From NCBI GenBank assembly GCA_035934995.1, contig DASYXI010000014.1:1-64000 (forward strand): a stretch of 64,000 bases of DNA, read 5' to 3'. Shown here piece by piece: positions 52,739 to 61,415 of this stretch. How positions within the stretch are numbered: the stretch's first letter is position 1; each line of letters opens with the position of its first letter. The notes below the pieces were generated by a model. The model was not told the DNA's origin and made no database searches. It worked only from the letters and a program-made list of their open reading frames with translations. Source of the stretch: REEB95 sp035934995. Its GTDB lineage: Bacteria; Pseudomonadota; Alphaproteobacteria; ATCC43930; CGMCC-115725. The position numbers and the translations under genes were made by a program.

Positions 52739-55700
52739 TCAACTACAGCCGCTGGTGCCGCCGCAGGTATCGCATTTGAGGCAGGTGCCGTTACGGACAA
52801 GGGTGAAGTTGCCGCATTCGCCGCAACTGTCGCCCTCGTAACCTTTCATGCGTGCTGCCTTGATCTGCTCTAAACGGACATCCACTGTCTTGACCGGTTC
52901 GATCTCCATGGCGATGTCGTGGCCGACCGCGACGTTACCGGCGGCGGGCATTTCGAGCGCACCGGCTTTCGCGGTCGTCGCCTGCGTGCCGCCTTGGACG
53001 GCGGCGCCGCCCTGCAACACGGTGAGCTTGTTGCGCACAAAGCCGGCCACGGCCGCCTTGCGCATCACCGCCGCCATGTCGGGCTTCGGGCCTTCCGGCA
53101 GGTTCGATTCCGCCGCGCCCTTGCCGACGGTGTCGGGTGTGACGTCGGCCGGCTGAACATGCGCCAGATCGTTGCGGCCGAGATACGAGATCGCCAGCTC
53201 GCGGAAGATATAGTCGATCAGCGACGTCGCCATCTTGATGGTGTCGTTGCCTTCGACGATGCCGGCGGGCTCGAAGCGCGTGAAGGTGAACGCCTCGACG
53301 AACTCCTCCAGGGGCACGCCGTATTGCAGGCCAATCGAAAGCGCGATGGCGAAATTGTTCATCAGCGAGCGGAAGGCCGAACCTTCCTTGTGCATGTCAA
53401 TGAACACTTCGGCGAGCTTGCCGTCCTCGTATTCGCCGGTGCGCAGATAGACCTTGTGGCCGCCGACGATGGCTTTCTGCGTATAGCCCTTGCGACGTTG
53501 CGGCAGGCGGCGGCGCTCGCTCTTTTGCGCGACACGCTCGATCACGCGTTCGACAATACGCTCAGCCACAACGGGCACACGCTCCGCCGGCGTTTTTTCC
53601 GCCAGCTCGGCGACCGCGTCGTCGTCCGCGTCGTCGGCGATCAGCGCGGATTGCAGCGGCTGCGAGAGCTTGGAGCCGTCGCGATAGAGCGCATTCGCCT
53701 TGAGGCCGAGCTTCCAGGACAGCATGTAGGCGTCCTTGCATTGCTCGACCGACGCTTGGTTCGGCATGTTGATGGTCTTCGAGATCGCGCCGGAGATGAA
53801 CGGCTGCGCCGCCGCCATCATCCGGATGTGGCTCTCGACCGACAGCGATCGCTTACCGATGCGGCCGCATGGATTGGCGCAATCGAACACCGGCAGGTGC
53901 TCGGCCTTGAGACCGGGCGCGCCTTCGAGCGTCATGGCGCCGCAGCAATAGGTGTTCGCCTGCTCGATTTCGGCCTTGCTGAATCCCAAAGCCGACAGCA
54001 TGTCGAACGACACGTCGTTCATCTGCGCGTCCGTGAAGCCGAACGCCGCGCGGCAGAAATCTTCGCCCAACGTCCATTTGTTGAAGGCGAACTTGATGTC
54101 GAACGCCGTCGCCAACTGGCCTTCCAGCGCCTCGATCGCGCTTTCGGTGAAGCCCTTGGCCTTGAGCGTGCCGTAGCCCAGCGCCGGCGCGTCTTTGAGC
54201 GTGCCGTGACCGACGGCGTAGCGCGTGATCGCCTCGATCTCGGCGCTCACGTAACCGAGTTTCGCAAGCGCCTCGGGCACGACGCGGTTGATGATGCGGA
54301 AATAGCCGCCGCCCGCCAGCTTCTTGAACTTGACCAGCGCGAAGTCCGGCTCGATGCCGGTGGTGTCGCAATCCATCACCAAGCCGATCGTGCCGGTCGG
54401 CGCGATGACGGTGGACTGCGCATTGCGGAAGCCGTGCAGCTCGCCGAGCTGCAACGCATGATCCCACGCCTGACGCGCCGCCTGGACAAGGTTGCGGTCC
54501 TGACAATTGACCGCGTCGAGCGGCACCGGCGGCACCGAAAGGCTTTCATAACCGTTGCGCTCGCCATGGGCGGCGCGGCGATGGTTGCGGATGACCCGCA
54601 GCATCGCCTGACGGTTTTTGGCGTAGCCGGGGAAGGGACCGAGCTCGCCGGCCATTTCGGCCGAAGTCGAATAGGCGACGCCGGTCATCACCGCGCTGAT
54701 GGCGGCGCAGAGCGCGCGGCCTTCGTCGCAATCGTACGACAGGCCGGACGCCATCAGCAGGCCGCCGATATTGGCATAGCCGAGGCCGAGCGTGCGGAAC
54801 TCGTAGCTGAGCTTGGCGATCTCGCGTGACGGGAACTGCGCCATCAGCACCGAGATCTCGAGCGCGATGGTCCACAAACGCACCGCATGCTCGAACGAAG
54901 GCGTGTCGAACGCGCCGCCTTCGTGGCGGAACGTCATCAGGTTGAGCGACGCCAGATTGCACGCCGTGTCGTCGAGGAACATGTACTCGGAGCACGGATT
55001 GGACGCGTTGATGCGGCCGGATTCCGGGCAAGTGTGCCACTCGTTGATCGTGGTGTCGTATTGCAGGCCCGGATCGGCGCTTGCCCAGGCGGCATGGGCG
55101 ATCTTGTCCCACAGCTCGCGTGCGTCGATGGCTTTGTGCAGCTTGCCGTCGGTGCGGCGGATCAACTCCCACTTGCCGCCCTTAAGCACGCGGTCGAGGA
55201 AGTCGTTGGTGACGCGCACCGAATTGTTCGAATTCTGACCGGCGACGGTGAGATAGGCTTCGCTGTCCCAGTCGGTGTCGTAGGTGCGGAAATCGACGGT
55301 CTCGAAGCCCTGCTGCGCGAATTGGATGACGCGCTGAACGTAGTTCTCCGGGATCATCGCCTTGCGCGCCGCCTTGATCTCACGCCGCAGCGCGAGGTTG
55401 CGGTTCGGGTCGAAGCGCGCGTCGCCGAGCGCCTTGGCCGCGGCGCCGTGGCACGCCGTCATGATGAGATTGAGGTGCTTCTGCGCCAGCTTCGAGCCGG
55501 CGACCAATGCGGCGACCTTCTGCTCCTCGATGACCTTCCAGTCGATATAGGCCTCGATGTCAGGATGGTCGATGTCGACCGTCACCATCTTGGCGGCGCG
55601 TCGCGTCGTGCCGCCCGACTTGATCGCGCCGGCGGCGCGGTCGCCGATCTTGAGGAAGCTCATCAGACCGGACGAGCGGCCGCCGCCGGACAGCTTTTCA

Positions 55701-56425
55701 CCGTCGCCGCGCAGCCGGGAGAAGTTCGAGCCGGTGCCCGAGCCGTATTTGAACAGCCGCGCCTCGCGCACCCACAGATCCATGATCCCGCCTTCGTTGA
55801 CGAGATCGTCGGCGACCGACTGGATAAAGCAGGCATGCGGTTGCGGATGCGCATAAGCGCTCTTCGACGCGGTCAATTCGCCGGTCTTGTAATCGGCGTA
55901 GTAGTGACCCTGCGCCGGGCCATCGATGCCATAGGCCCAATGCAGGCCGGTGTTGAACCATTGCGGCGAATTCGGTGCCGCCATCTGGCGGCACAGCATG
56001 AAGCACATCTCGTCGTAATAGGCGCGCGCGTCGGCTTCGCTGTCGAAATAGCCGCCCTTCCAGCCCCAATAGGTCCAAGTGCCCGCCAAGCGGTGAAACA
56101 CCTGCTTGGCGCTGCGTTCGCCGTGGCTGCGTTCGGCGCTCGGCAATTTTTCGAGTGCCTTGGTGTCAGGCGCCATGCGCCACAACCAAGCGGGGACGTC
56201 GGGTTCCTCGGCTGCCTTCAACCGGGTTGGCAAGCCCGCCTTGCGGAAATATTTTTGCGCCAGGATGTCGCAGGCGACCTGGCTCCAATCCGCCGGCACC
56301 TCGATGTCGGGTAAATAAAAAACCCGCGACCCGTCGGGGTTGCGGATTTCACTGGTGGCTGACTTGAAGGCGATCCCTTGGTACGGGTCTTGGCCGGCCG
56401 TGGTGAATCGACGGTCGATACGCAT
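52739..56425 (-). CDS. nrdJ: Vitamin B12-dependent ribonucleotide reductase (class II)
   Basis: A 1228-residue adenosylcobalamin enzyme that reduces ribonucleotides with or without oxygen. The catalytic NPCSE triad holds Cys478 and Glu480; SSVRVT-type text (NSNNSVRVTND), the finger-loop region and a large C-terminal extension match the long NrdJ form. The end has several CxxC pairs (CGECG, CLKCDTCG), known to shuttle electrons or bind zinc in this group. No class I subunits (nrdA/nrdB) are in the window. The 5' region carries likely regulatory dyads and a DnaA box, described separately. Confidence 0.97.
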   Translation of the reverse strand: MRIDRRFTTAGQDPYQGIAFKSATSEIRNPDGSRVFYLPDIEVPADWSQVACDILAQKYFRKAGLPTRLKAAEEPDVPAWLWRMAPDTKALEKLPSAERSHGERSAKQVFHRLAGTWTYWGWKGGYFDSEADARAYYDEMCFMLCRQMAAPNSPQWFNTGLHWAYGIDGPAQGHYYADYKTGELTASKSAYAHPQPHACFIQSVADDLVNEGGIMDLWVREARLFKYGSGTGSNFSRLRGDGEKLSGGGRSSGLMSFLKIGDRAAGAIKSGGTTRRAAKMVTVDIDHPDIEAYIDWKVIEEQKVAALVAGSKLAQKHLNLIMTACHGAAAKALGDARFDPNRNLALRREIKAARKAMIPENYVQRVIQFAQQGFETVDFRTYDTDWDSEAYLTVAGQNSNNSVRVTNDFLDRVLKGGKWELIRRTDGKLHKAIDARELWDKIAHAAWASADPGLQYDTTINEWHTCPESGRINASNPCSEYMFLDDTACNLASLNLMTFRHEGGAFDTPSFEHAVRLWTIALEISVLMAQFPSREIAKLSYEFRTLGLGYANIGGLLMASGLSYDCDEGRALCAAISAVMTGVAYSTSAEMAGELGPFPGYAKNRQAMLRVIRNHRRAAHGERNGYESLSVPPVPLDAVNCQDRNLVQAARQAWDHALQLGELHGFRNAQSTVIAPTGTIGLVMDCDTTGIEPDFALVKFKKLAGGGYFRIINRVVPEALAKLGYVSAEIEAITRYAVGHGTLKDAPALGYGTLKAKGFTESAIEALEGQLATAFDIKFAFNKWTLGEDFCRAAFGFTDAQMNDVSFDMLSALGFSKAEIEQANTYCCGAMTLEGAPGLKAEHLPVFDCANPCGRIGKRSLSVESHIRMMAAAQPFISGAISKTINMPNQASVEQCKDAYMLSWKLGLKANALYRDGSKLSQPLQSALIADDADDDAVAELAEKTPAERVPVVAERIVERVIERVAQKSERRRLPQRRKGYTQKAIVGGHKVYLRTGEYEDGKLAEVFIDMHKEGSAFRSLMNNFAIALSIGLQYGVPLEEFVEAFTFTRFEPAGIVEGNDTIKMATSLIDYIFRELAISYLGRNDLAHVQPADVTPDTVGKGAAESNLPEGPKPDMAAVMRKAAVAGFVRNKLTVLQGGAAVQGGTQATTAKAGALEMPAAGNVAVGHDIAMEIEPVKTVDVRLEQIKAARMKGYEGDSCGECGNFTLVRNGTCLKCDTCGGTSGCS

Positions 56426-56474
56426 ATGCTACATCCCCCCGACGCCAACGTGACATTTCCCCTATGTCGCACGC

Positions 56475-56488
56475 CACAACATGTTGTG
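56475..56488. promoter_or_regulatory. NrdR-like palindrome ahead of nrdJ
   Basis: CACAACATGTTGTG is a perfect 14-bp palindrome 50 bp before nrdJ. It resembles the NrdR consensus (ACACnAnATnTTGTGT). NrdR represses ribonucleotide reductase genes in many bacteria; a second nearby box, expected for strong binding, may be part of the 13-bp repeat further upstream. Confidence 0.55.
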
Positions 56489-56539
56489 TGACTAGCAAAC
56501 GCAGAATCAAAATGTTGGCAGAAGGGGCCGACCCGTTCA

Positions 56540-56581
56540 ACTAGATTTTGTGTCCTGCGCGCTTATGTCACAAAATCTAGT
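56540..56581. promoter_or_regulatory. Perfect 13-bp inverted repeat ahead of nrdJ
   Basis: ACTAGATTTTGTG and CACAAAATCTAGT are exact inverted copies (56540-56552 and 56569-56581) with a 16-base spacer. Each arm holds a TTTTGTG/CACAAAA half like part of an NrdR box. It could bind a dimeric regulator or form an RNA hairpin if transcribed. Confidence 0.55.
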
Positions 56582-56593
56582 AGGAGCAACGGC

Positions 56594-56602
56594 TTATCCA
56601 CA
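56594..56602 (+). promoter_or_regulatory. DnaA box, consensus match
   Basis: TTATCCACA is an exact match to the bacterial DnaA-box consensus. It lies about 170 bp upstream of nrdJ, beside the 13-bp inverted repeat. In E. coli DnaA is known to regulate nrdAB, so a similar link between replication start and nucleotide supply is plausible here. Only one perfect box is seen, so an origin is unlikely. Confidence 0.6.
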
Positions 56603-56921
56603 GGCGAAAAATCACGGCCATGAGCGTGATCTGAGCCGCCCGTCTAAAAATGTTTTGTACCAGCGTATTACGTGGTGTTCTTCAGACATGAAAGCAGACA
56701 GTTTTGTCGGCAGTCAGGCGCCGCAATTTCGCGCGGCCAGCGACGATCGTGGCACGCGTCGATCGCCGCAGCTTCAATCGCTTACACCGTGAATTGCATT
56801 TGCCGACAGGCCGCGTCCCGCGGCACGACGCGGTGGCGATCGCCGCGCCGCGTGTCCACGGCCGCGTGGCCTGGACGCACACGCGGTGTGGTGCCATAGT
56901 CGCGCGCGTTTCGGGACGGCA

Positions 56922-57299
56922 ATGACCATCGGCACACGCATCTTCACCTGGCTCAAGGGCGAGCTCGTCGGCACCGACGCGCTTGGCAACCGCTATTACC
57001 GCGAACGCGGCCATCGGACGCTGAAGCGTGGCGGCGGGCGCGAGAGCCGCGAACGCCGCTGGGTGATCTATCAGGGCGACGAGGACGCGTCGCGGGTGCC
57101 GCCGGTGTGGCACGGCTGGCTGCACCATACGACCGACCAAGTGCCGGCCGACGCCAACAAGCCGATTTATCCCTGGCAGAAGCCGCATCAGCCGAATTTG
57201 ACCGGTACGCCGGCCGCTTATCGCCCGTCCGGTTCGGTGCTGAAAGGCGGGCCGCGCGCCCGCGCCACCGGCGACTACGAGCCCTGGACGCCGGGGTGA
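56922..57299 (+). CDS. NADH:ubiquinone oxidoreductase accessory subunit, NDUFA12 (B17.2) family
   Basis: A 125-residue protein of the alphaproteobacterial/mitochondrial complex I supernumerary group. TWLKGELVGTDALGNRYYRERG, then RRWVIYQGDEDASRVPPVWHGWLHHTTD and the PHQPNLTGTP region are diagnostic. It joins complex I at the inner membrane on the cytoplasmic side. It is the first gene of the conserved block that continues mlaD, a methyltransferase, a small gene and DUF2155. Start 56922 is the only one that gives the family N-terminus. Confidence 0.94.
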   Translation: MTIGTRIFTWLKGELVGTDALGNRYYRERGHRTLKRGGGRESRERRWVIYQGDEDASRVPPVWHGWLHHTTDQVPADANKPIYPWQKPHQPNLTGTPAAYRPSGSVLKGGPRARATGDYEPWTPG

Positions 57300-57375
57300 T
57301 GTTTCGACAAGCTGCGAAGCGATTCGGACCGCACCGATCGTCCGGTCCATGCAGCCTGCAAGGAGTCGAACTGCC

Positions 57376-57879
57376 ATGAACCGCAATGCTGTCGAGACCA
57401 TCATGGGCGCGGTCGTCCTGGTCGTGGCCGCTGTCTTCCTGTTCTTCGCCTATACGACGACGCAGGTGAATGCGACCGGCGGCACCGAATACACCGCCCA
57501 GTTCGATCGCGTCGACGGCTTGCGCGACGGCGGCGATGTCAAGATCAGCGGCATCAAGGTCGGCACGATCGAATCGCAATCGCTCGATCCGAAAACCTTC
57601 CTCGCAACCGTGACGATTAACATCGATCCGCGGATCAAGCTGCCGGAGGATTCGGTGGCGGTGATCACCTCGCCCGGATTGCTCGGCGACAATTTCCTGT
57701 CGATCGAGCCGGGTAACGACGACAAGAATATTGCGCCGGGCGGCCGCATCACCCACACCCAGGCCGCGATGAACCTCCAGTCGCTCATCGGCCAGGTGAT
57801 CTACAACGCCGGCCAGAACAAAGGGCAGGGCGGCGGCGCAGCACCGCAAGGCCAGGCGCCGAGCCCGCCGAAGCCATGA
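57376..57879 (+). CDS. mlaD: Outer-membrane lipid asymmetry protein MlaD
   Basis: A 167-residue MCE-domain protein. An N-terminal anchor helix (AVETIMGAVVLVVAAVFLFFAY) is followed by one MCE domain (YTAQFDRVDGLRDGGDVKISGIKVGTI and DNFLSIEPG). The C-terminus is Gly/Gln/Pro-rich. It forms the periplasmic hexameric part of the Mla phospholipid transporter; MlaE and MlaF must be encoded elsewhere. AGGAG precedes ATG 57376. It overlaps the methyltransferase gene by 4 bp. Confidence 0.93.
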   Translation: MNRNAVETIMGAVVLVVAAVFLFFAYTTTQVNATGGTEYTAQFDRVDGLRDGGDVKISGIKVGTIESQSLDPKTFLATVTINIDPRIKLPEDSVAVITSPGLLGDNFLSIEPGNDDKNIAPGGRITHTQAAMNLQSLIGQVIYNAGQNKGQGGGAAPQGQAPSPPKP

Positions 57880-58697
57880 CCGCTGGCGACTCACGCGCGG
57901 CGGGGGTCGTTCCAGGCAAGCCCGAAACCGAACAGCGCTGGGATCCCGAGCGGTATCGCCGTAACGCCGCGTTCGTGCCGGCGCTCGGCGCCGGCGTCGT
58001 TGCGTTGCTCGCGCCGCGGTCCGGCGAACGTATTCTGGACCTCGGCTGCGGCGACGGCGCGCTGACCGCGACCTTGGCGACGCAAGCGTCGGTGGTGGGC
58101 GTCGACCAAAGCGCCGAGCAGGTTGCGGCAGCGGCGGCGCGCGGTCTCGATGCGCGTGTCGTCGATGGCGCGCACTTGCCATTCGCGGCGGAATTCGACG
58201 CGGTATTCTCGAACGCGGCCTTGCACTGGATGCGCGCGCCGGATGCGGTGATCGACGGAGTCTGGCGCGCGCTCAAGCCCGGCGGCCGTTTTGTCGCCGA
58301 ATGCGGCGGTGCCGGCAATGTCGCGCAGGTTCTGGCGGCGCTGCTCGCGGCCTTGGCACGCCGGGGCATCGATGGCCGGCCGTCGATGCCGTGGTTTTTC
58401 CCGACCGCCGAGGATTATCGCGCGCGGCTCGAAAGGCGCGGCTTCACCGTGCGAAACATCGCCTTGATCGCGCGGCCGACGGTGCTGCCCGGCGCGCTGG
58501 GCGACTGGCTCGACACCTTCGCCGAAACCTTCCTCGCGCTGGTGCCGCCCGCCGAGCGCGCGGCGCTGAAGGCCGACGTCGAAGATCTGGCGCGACCCTA
58601 TCTCTTCCACGATGGATCCTGGACCGTCGATTACGTGCGCTTGCGCTTTGCCGCGGTGAAGCCCGGCGACGCCAAGCGCGGTTGTGAGGCCGCATGA
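57876..58697 (+). CDS. Class I SAM-dependent methyltransferase
   Basis: A 273-residue methyltransferase. Motif I is ILDLGCGDGALTATLA, motif II/III FDAVFSNAALHWM and LKPGGRFVAECGGAG. The layout (HW after the acidic loop, small-molecule type) resembles trans-aconitate or UbiE-like enzymes; the substrate is unknown. It is tied to both neighbours by 4-bp overlaps, so it belongs to the complex I-accessory/mlaD transcript, but a functional link is not evident. Confidence 0.85.
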   Translation: MTAGDSRAAGVVPGKPETEQRWDPERYRRNAAFVPALGAGVVALLAPRSGERILDLGCGDGALTATLATQASVVGVDQSAEQVAAAAARGLDARVVDGAHLPFAAEFDAVFSNAALHWMRAPDAVIDGVWRALKPGGRFVAECGGAGNVAQVLAALLAALARRGIDGRPSMPWFFPTAEDYRARLERRGFTVRNIALIARPTVLPGALGDWLDTFAETFLALVPPAERAALKADVEDLARPYLFHDGSWTVDYVRLRFAAVKPGDAKRGCEAA

Positions 58698-58921
58698 ACA
58701 AGCTGACGTTGCCGACCTGGCTGACGCCCGAGGGCGAGCGGGTGTCGTGCCTCGACAAGATCAAGGTGCTCAACGAGAACCTCGAGGAAATCCGACAACT
58801 CGCGCAGGATGCGCTCGAAGACGCGGTGTTGATGGGCTGCGACGAAAGCCAATTCCGCCGCGTCATGCGCGAATTGGCCGAAAGCCTCGACAATCCCTAC
58901 AAGAAAAAGGTCAAACCGTGA
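58694..58921 (+). CDS. Small conserved alphaproteobacterial protein
   Basis: A 75-residue acidic-to-basic helical protein: TWLTPEGERVSCLDKIKVLNENLEEIRQLAQDALEDAVLMGCDESQFRRVMRELAESLDNPY. Similar small proteins follow comparable loci in other alphaproteobacteria. Function unknown. ATGA and GTGA overlaps link it with the genes on both sides, which strongly supports translation. Confidence 0.8.
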   Translation: MNKLTLPTWLTPEGERVSCLDKIKVLNENLEEIRQLAQDALEDAVLMGCDESQFRRVMRELAESLDNPYKKKVKP

Positions 58922-59382
58922 GATCGCTGCTGGTGGCGCTGGCCGTGCTTGCAATTGTCGTCCTGCCGGCGCGGGCGCAGCAAATTCAACTCAAACCGCC
59001 GGCGCCGAGCCAGAGCCAAAGCCAAGGCGCTCAGCAGCCGCAGGCCGTCGCGGCCGTGCTGCAAGGCCTCGACAAAATCACCGCGCGCGTCTCGCGGTTT
59101 GATGCGCCGATCAATCAACCGGTGCATTTCGGCACGCTGGTCATCACCGTGCGCGCCTGCGTCAAGCAGCCGCCGGAGGAACCGCCCAATACCGCCGCCT
59201 TCCTCGAAATCGACGAAGTCCGCACCGACGTCAATGCGGCGGCGACCAAGCTTGTCTTCAGCGGCTGGATGTTCGCCTCGTCGCCGGCGATTTCGGCGCT
59301 CGAGGATCCCGTCTATGACGTCAATGTGCTGGATTGCAAGATGGCGGCGACCGCCGCGCCGTCGAGCCCGCCGGCGAAGTGA
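58918..59382 (+). CDS. DUF2155 domain-containing exported protein
   Basis: A 154-residue protein with a signal peptide (RSLLVALAVLAIVVLPARA, cut near residue 20-21), a Gln/Ser-rich stretch (SQSQSQGAQQPQ), and the DUF2155 domain: ITARVSRFDAPINQPVHFGTLVITVRAC, ending SALEDPVYDVNVLDCK. Two cysteines (in VRAC and LDCK) may form a disulfide. GTG 58918 overlaps the preceding stop. The last 70 bp lie antisense over the end of aat. The family's role is unknown, but this neighbourhood is typical. Confidence 0.9.
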   Translation: MRSLLVALAVLAIVVLPARAQQIQLKPPAPSQSQSQGAQQPQAVAAVLQGLDKITARVSRFDAPINQPVHFGTLVITVRACVKQPPEEPPNTAAFLEIDEVRTDVNAAATKLVFSGWMFASSPAISALEDPVYDVNVLDCKMAATAAPSSPPAK

Positions 59383-59966
59383 GTCTTGCGGCGCAGCGCC
59401 GCCGCCAGACGCCGGCGATAGTCGGCGCGCGGAATCTCGACGGCGCCGAAGCGCTTGAGATGCGGCGTGACGAACTGCACGTCGAGCAGCGTGAATTTTC
59501 CGCGCCGCAGCGCGGCGACGAGATGGGCCAACGCGACTTTGCTGGCGTCCCGCTCGCGCGAGAACATGCTTTCGCCGAAAAAAGCGCCGCCGAGGGCGAC
59601 GCCATATAGACCGCCGACGAGCGCGCCGTCGCGCCAGCATTCGATGCTGTGCGCAAAGCCCTGGCGGTTAAGCGCGGCGTAAAGCGCGACGATTTCCCGG
59701 TTGATCCACGTCTTCGGCCTTTGCTCCGTCGATTCCGCGCAGCCGCGGATCGTGGCGGCGAAATCGCCGTCGCAGCGCACGTCGAACCGGTTCGACCGTA
59801 TGGTGCGCGCCAGGCGCTTCGACAGATGAAATCGGTCCAGCGGCAGCACGCCGCGCAGCTCGGGATCGACCCAGAACAGTTCCGGATCGTCCGCCGATTC
59901 CGCCATCGGAAAGATGCCGGCGGCGTAGGCGCGCAGCAGCAGGTCTGGGTTCAACGCAGGCGTCAT
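59313..59966 (-). CDS. aat: Leucyl/phenylalanyl-tRNA--protein transferase
   Basis: A 217-residue N-end-rule enzyme that adds Leu or Phe to N-terminal Arg/Lys, creating degrons that ClpS-ClpAP recognises; clpS and clpA are also in this window. LLRAYAAGIFPMAESADDPELFWVDPELRG and GGLYGVALGGAFFGESMFSRERDASKVALAHLV are family signatures. Start 59966 is chosen as MTPALNPDLLLRAY. The C-terminal 70 bp overlap DUF2155 on the other strand; both frames carry family-like sequence up to the overlap. Confidence 0.94.
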   Translation of the reverse strand: MTPALNPDLLLRAYAAGIFPMAESADDPELFWVDPELRGVLPLDRFHLSKRLARTIRSNRFDVRCDGDFAATIRGCAESTEQRPKTWINREIVALYAALNRQGFAHSIECWRDGALVGGLYGVALGGAFFGESMFSRERDASKVALAHLVAALRRGKFTLLDVQFVTPHLKRFGAVEIPRADYRRRLAAALRRKTHFAGGLDGAAVAAILQSSTLTS

Positions 59967-60030
59967 GCCGCCTCGAAACGTGGAGCGTGCGCGGCGCTGG
60001 ATCAAGTCCGGTTTTCGCGAGCCGGTTCCG

Positions 60031-61371
60031 TCACGCCTTACCGTTGAAAGTTCGCTCGAACCAGCCGATGTCGTAGTCGCCGTTGAGGAAGGTTTCCGAC
60101 GCCATCAGCCGCTGGTGCAGGGGGATGGTGGTCTCGATGCCGGAGATGACGAACTCCTCCAACGCGCGCCGCAGCCGCATGAGACACTCGTTGCGCGTGC
60201 CGCCATGCACGACCAGTTTGGCGACGAGACTGTCGTAATGCGGCGGCACGGTGTAACCCTGATAGAGCGCGCTGTCGACGCGCACGCCCATGCCGCCGGG
60301 CGCGTGGTAACGCTGGACCACGCCGGGTGACGGCGCGAAGGTTTCAGAATTCTCGGCGTTGATGCGGCACTCGATCGCGTGGCCCGAGAACTTGATGTCG
60401 TCCTGGCGATAGCCGAGCGGTGCGCCGTCGGCGATGCGGATTTGCTCGCGCACGATGTCGATGCCGGTCACCATTTCCGAGATCGGATGTTCGACCTGAA
60501 GTCGCGTGTTCATCTCGATGAAGAAGAACTCGCCGTCCTGAAAGAGGAATTCGAGCGTGCCGGCGCTCTTATAACCGAGCTTGGCCATCGTCGTCGCGGC
60601 GAGATCGTAAATCCGCTGCCGGTCCGTCACGTTGAGGCCGGGCGACGGCGTTTCCTCCAGCAGCTTCTGGTGCTTGCGCTGCATCGAGCAGTCGCGGCCG
60701 CCGAGATGCACGACGCCGCCTTGGCCGTCGCCGAGGATTTGCACCTCGATGTGGCGCGGCTTGGTGAGGAAACGTTCGACATAAAGCGCGCCATTGCCGA
60801 AAAAAGTCTGCGCCTCCGCCTGGGCGATGGGGAATTGTTGCCCGAGTTCGGCCTTGTCGCGCGCGACGCGCATGCCGCGCCCACCACCGCCGGCCGCCGC
60901 CTTGATCAGAACCGGAAAGCCGACGCGGTCGGCTTCCGCGCGCGCCTCGGCGACGTCACTCACCGCGTGGCCGCCCGGCACCACCGGAATGCCGAGCTCC
61001 TGAGCGGTGCGTTTGGCCACCACCTTGTCGCCCATCAGGCGGATATGCTCGGGCGACGGACCGATGAAGACGAGGTCGTGCTCGCCGACGATCTGCGCGA
61101 ATTCGGCGTTTTCGGCGAGGAAGCCGAGGCCGGGATGGATCGCGTCGGCGCCGGTAATGGCGGCCGCCGACAGGATCGCCGGAATGTTGAGATAGCTTTC
61201 GCGCGCCGGCGGCGGACCGATGCAGACGCTTTCGTCGGCGAGACGCACGTGCATGGCGTTGGCGTCGGCCGTCGAATGCACCGCGACCGTGCGAATGCCC
61301 ATTTCGCGGCACGCCCGATGGATGCGCAGCGCGATTTCGCCGCGATTGGCGATCAACACCTTTTCGAACAT
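60031..61371 (-). CDS. accC: Acetyl-CoA carboxylase biotin carboxylase subunit
   Basis: A 446-residue ATP-grasp enzyme that carboxylates biotin on AccB. ANRGEIALRIHRACREMGI at the start, the glycine-rich ATP loop KAAAGGGGRGMR, the EMNTRLQVEH catalytic block (Glu, Asn, Arg) and GHAIECRINAE are all intact. Length is normal. It is downstream of accB and aroQ on the minus strand, an order found in many bacteria, and depends on biotin made by the bio genes at 29.6-33.7 kb. Confidence 0.97.
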   Translation of the reverse strand: MFEKVLIANRGEIALRIHRACREMGIRTVAVHSTADANAMHVRLADESVCIGPPPARESYLNIPAILSAAAITGADAIHPGLGFLAENAEFAQIVGEHDLVFIGPSPEHIRLMGDKVVAKRTAQELGIPVVPGGHAVSDVAEARAEADRVGFPVLIKAAAGGGGRGMRVARDKAELGQQFPIAQAEAQTFFGNGALYVERFLTKPRHIEVQILGDGQGGVVHLGGRDCSMQRKHQKLLEETPSPGLNVTDRQRIYDLAATTMAKLGYKSAGTLEFLFQDGEFFFIEMNTRLQVEHPISEMVTGIDIVREQIRIADGAPLGYRQDDIKFSGHAIECRINAENSETFAPSPGVVQRYHAPGGMGVRVDSALYQGYTVPPHYDSLVAKLVVHGGTRNECLMRLRRALEEFVISGIETTIPLHQRLMASETFLNGDYDIGWFERTFNGKA

Positions 61372-61415
61372 GTCAGCTCATGCCCGTCGTCACGGCGCCC
61401 GGCATTGCAACGCGC

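Larger units (their letters stand above)
56426..56921. other. Regulatory region between nrdJ and the NDUFA12 gene
   Basis: A 496-bp stretch with no convincing gene. The half next to nrdJ holds the NrdR-like palindrome (56475-56488), the 13-bp inverted repeat (56540-56581) and the DnaA box (56594-56602). The half next to the NDUFA12 gene is GC-rich and shows only weak, short open frames. No cobalamin riboswitch was recognised near nrdJ, despite its B12 need. Confidence 0.6.

Noticed and set aside
52919..54829. A 636-codon plus-strand open frame opposite nrdJ
   Set aside because: Antisense shadow of nrdJ, with biased composition and no motif.
56594..56602. Replication origin near nrdJ
   Set aside because: Only one perfect DnaA box, no AT-rich unwinding element, and no origin-type neighbour genes.
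56426..56700. Cobalamin riboswitch for nrdJ
   Set aside because: No B12-box or the expected long conserved core was recognised. The dyads are DNA-site-like.
56704..56925. A 73-codon open frame before the NDUFA12 gene
   Set aside because: No ribosome site, Arg-rich shadow-like composition and no family likeness.
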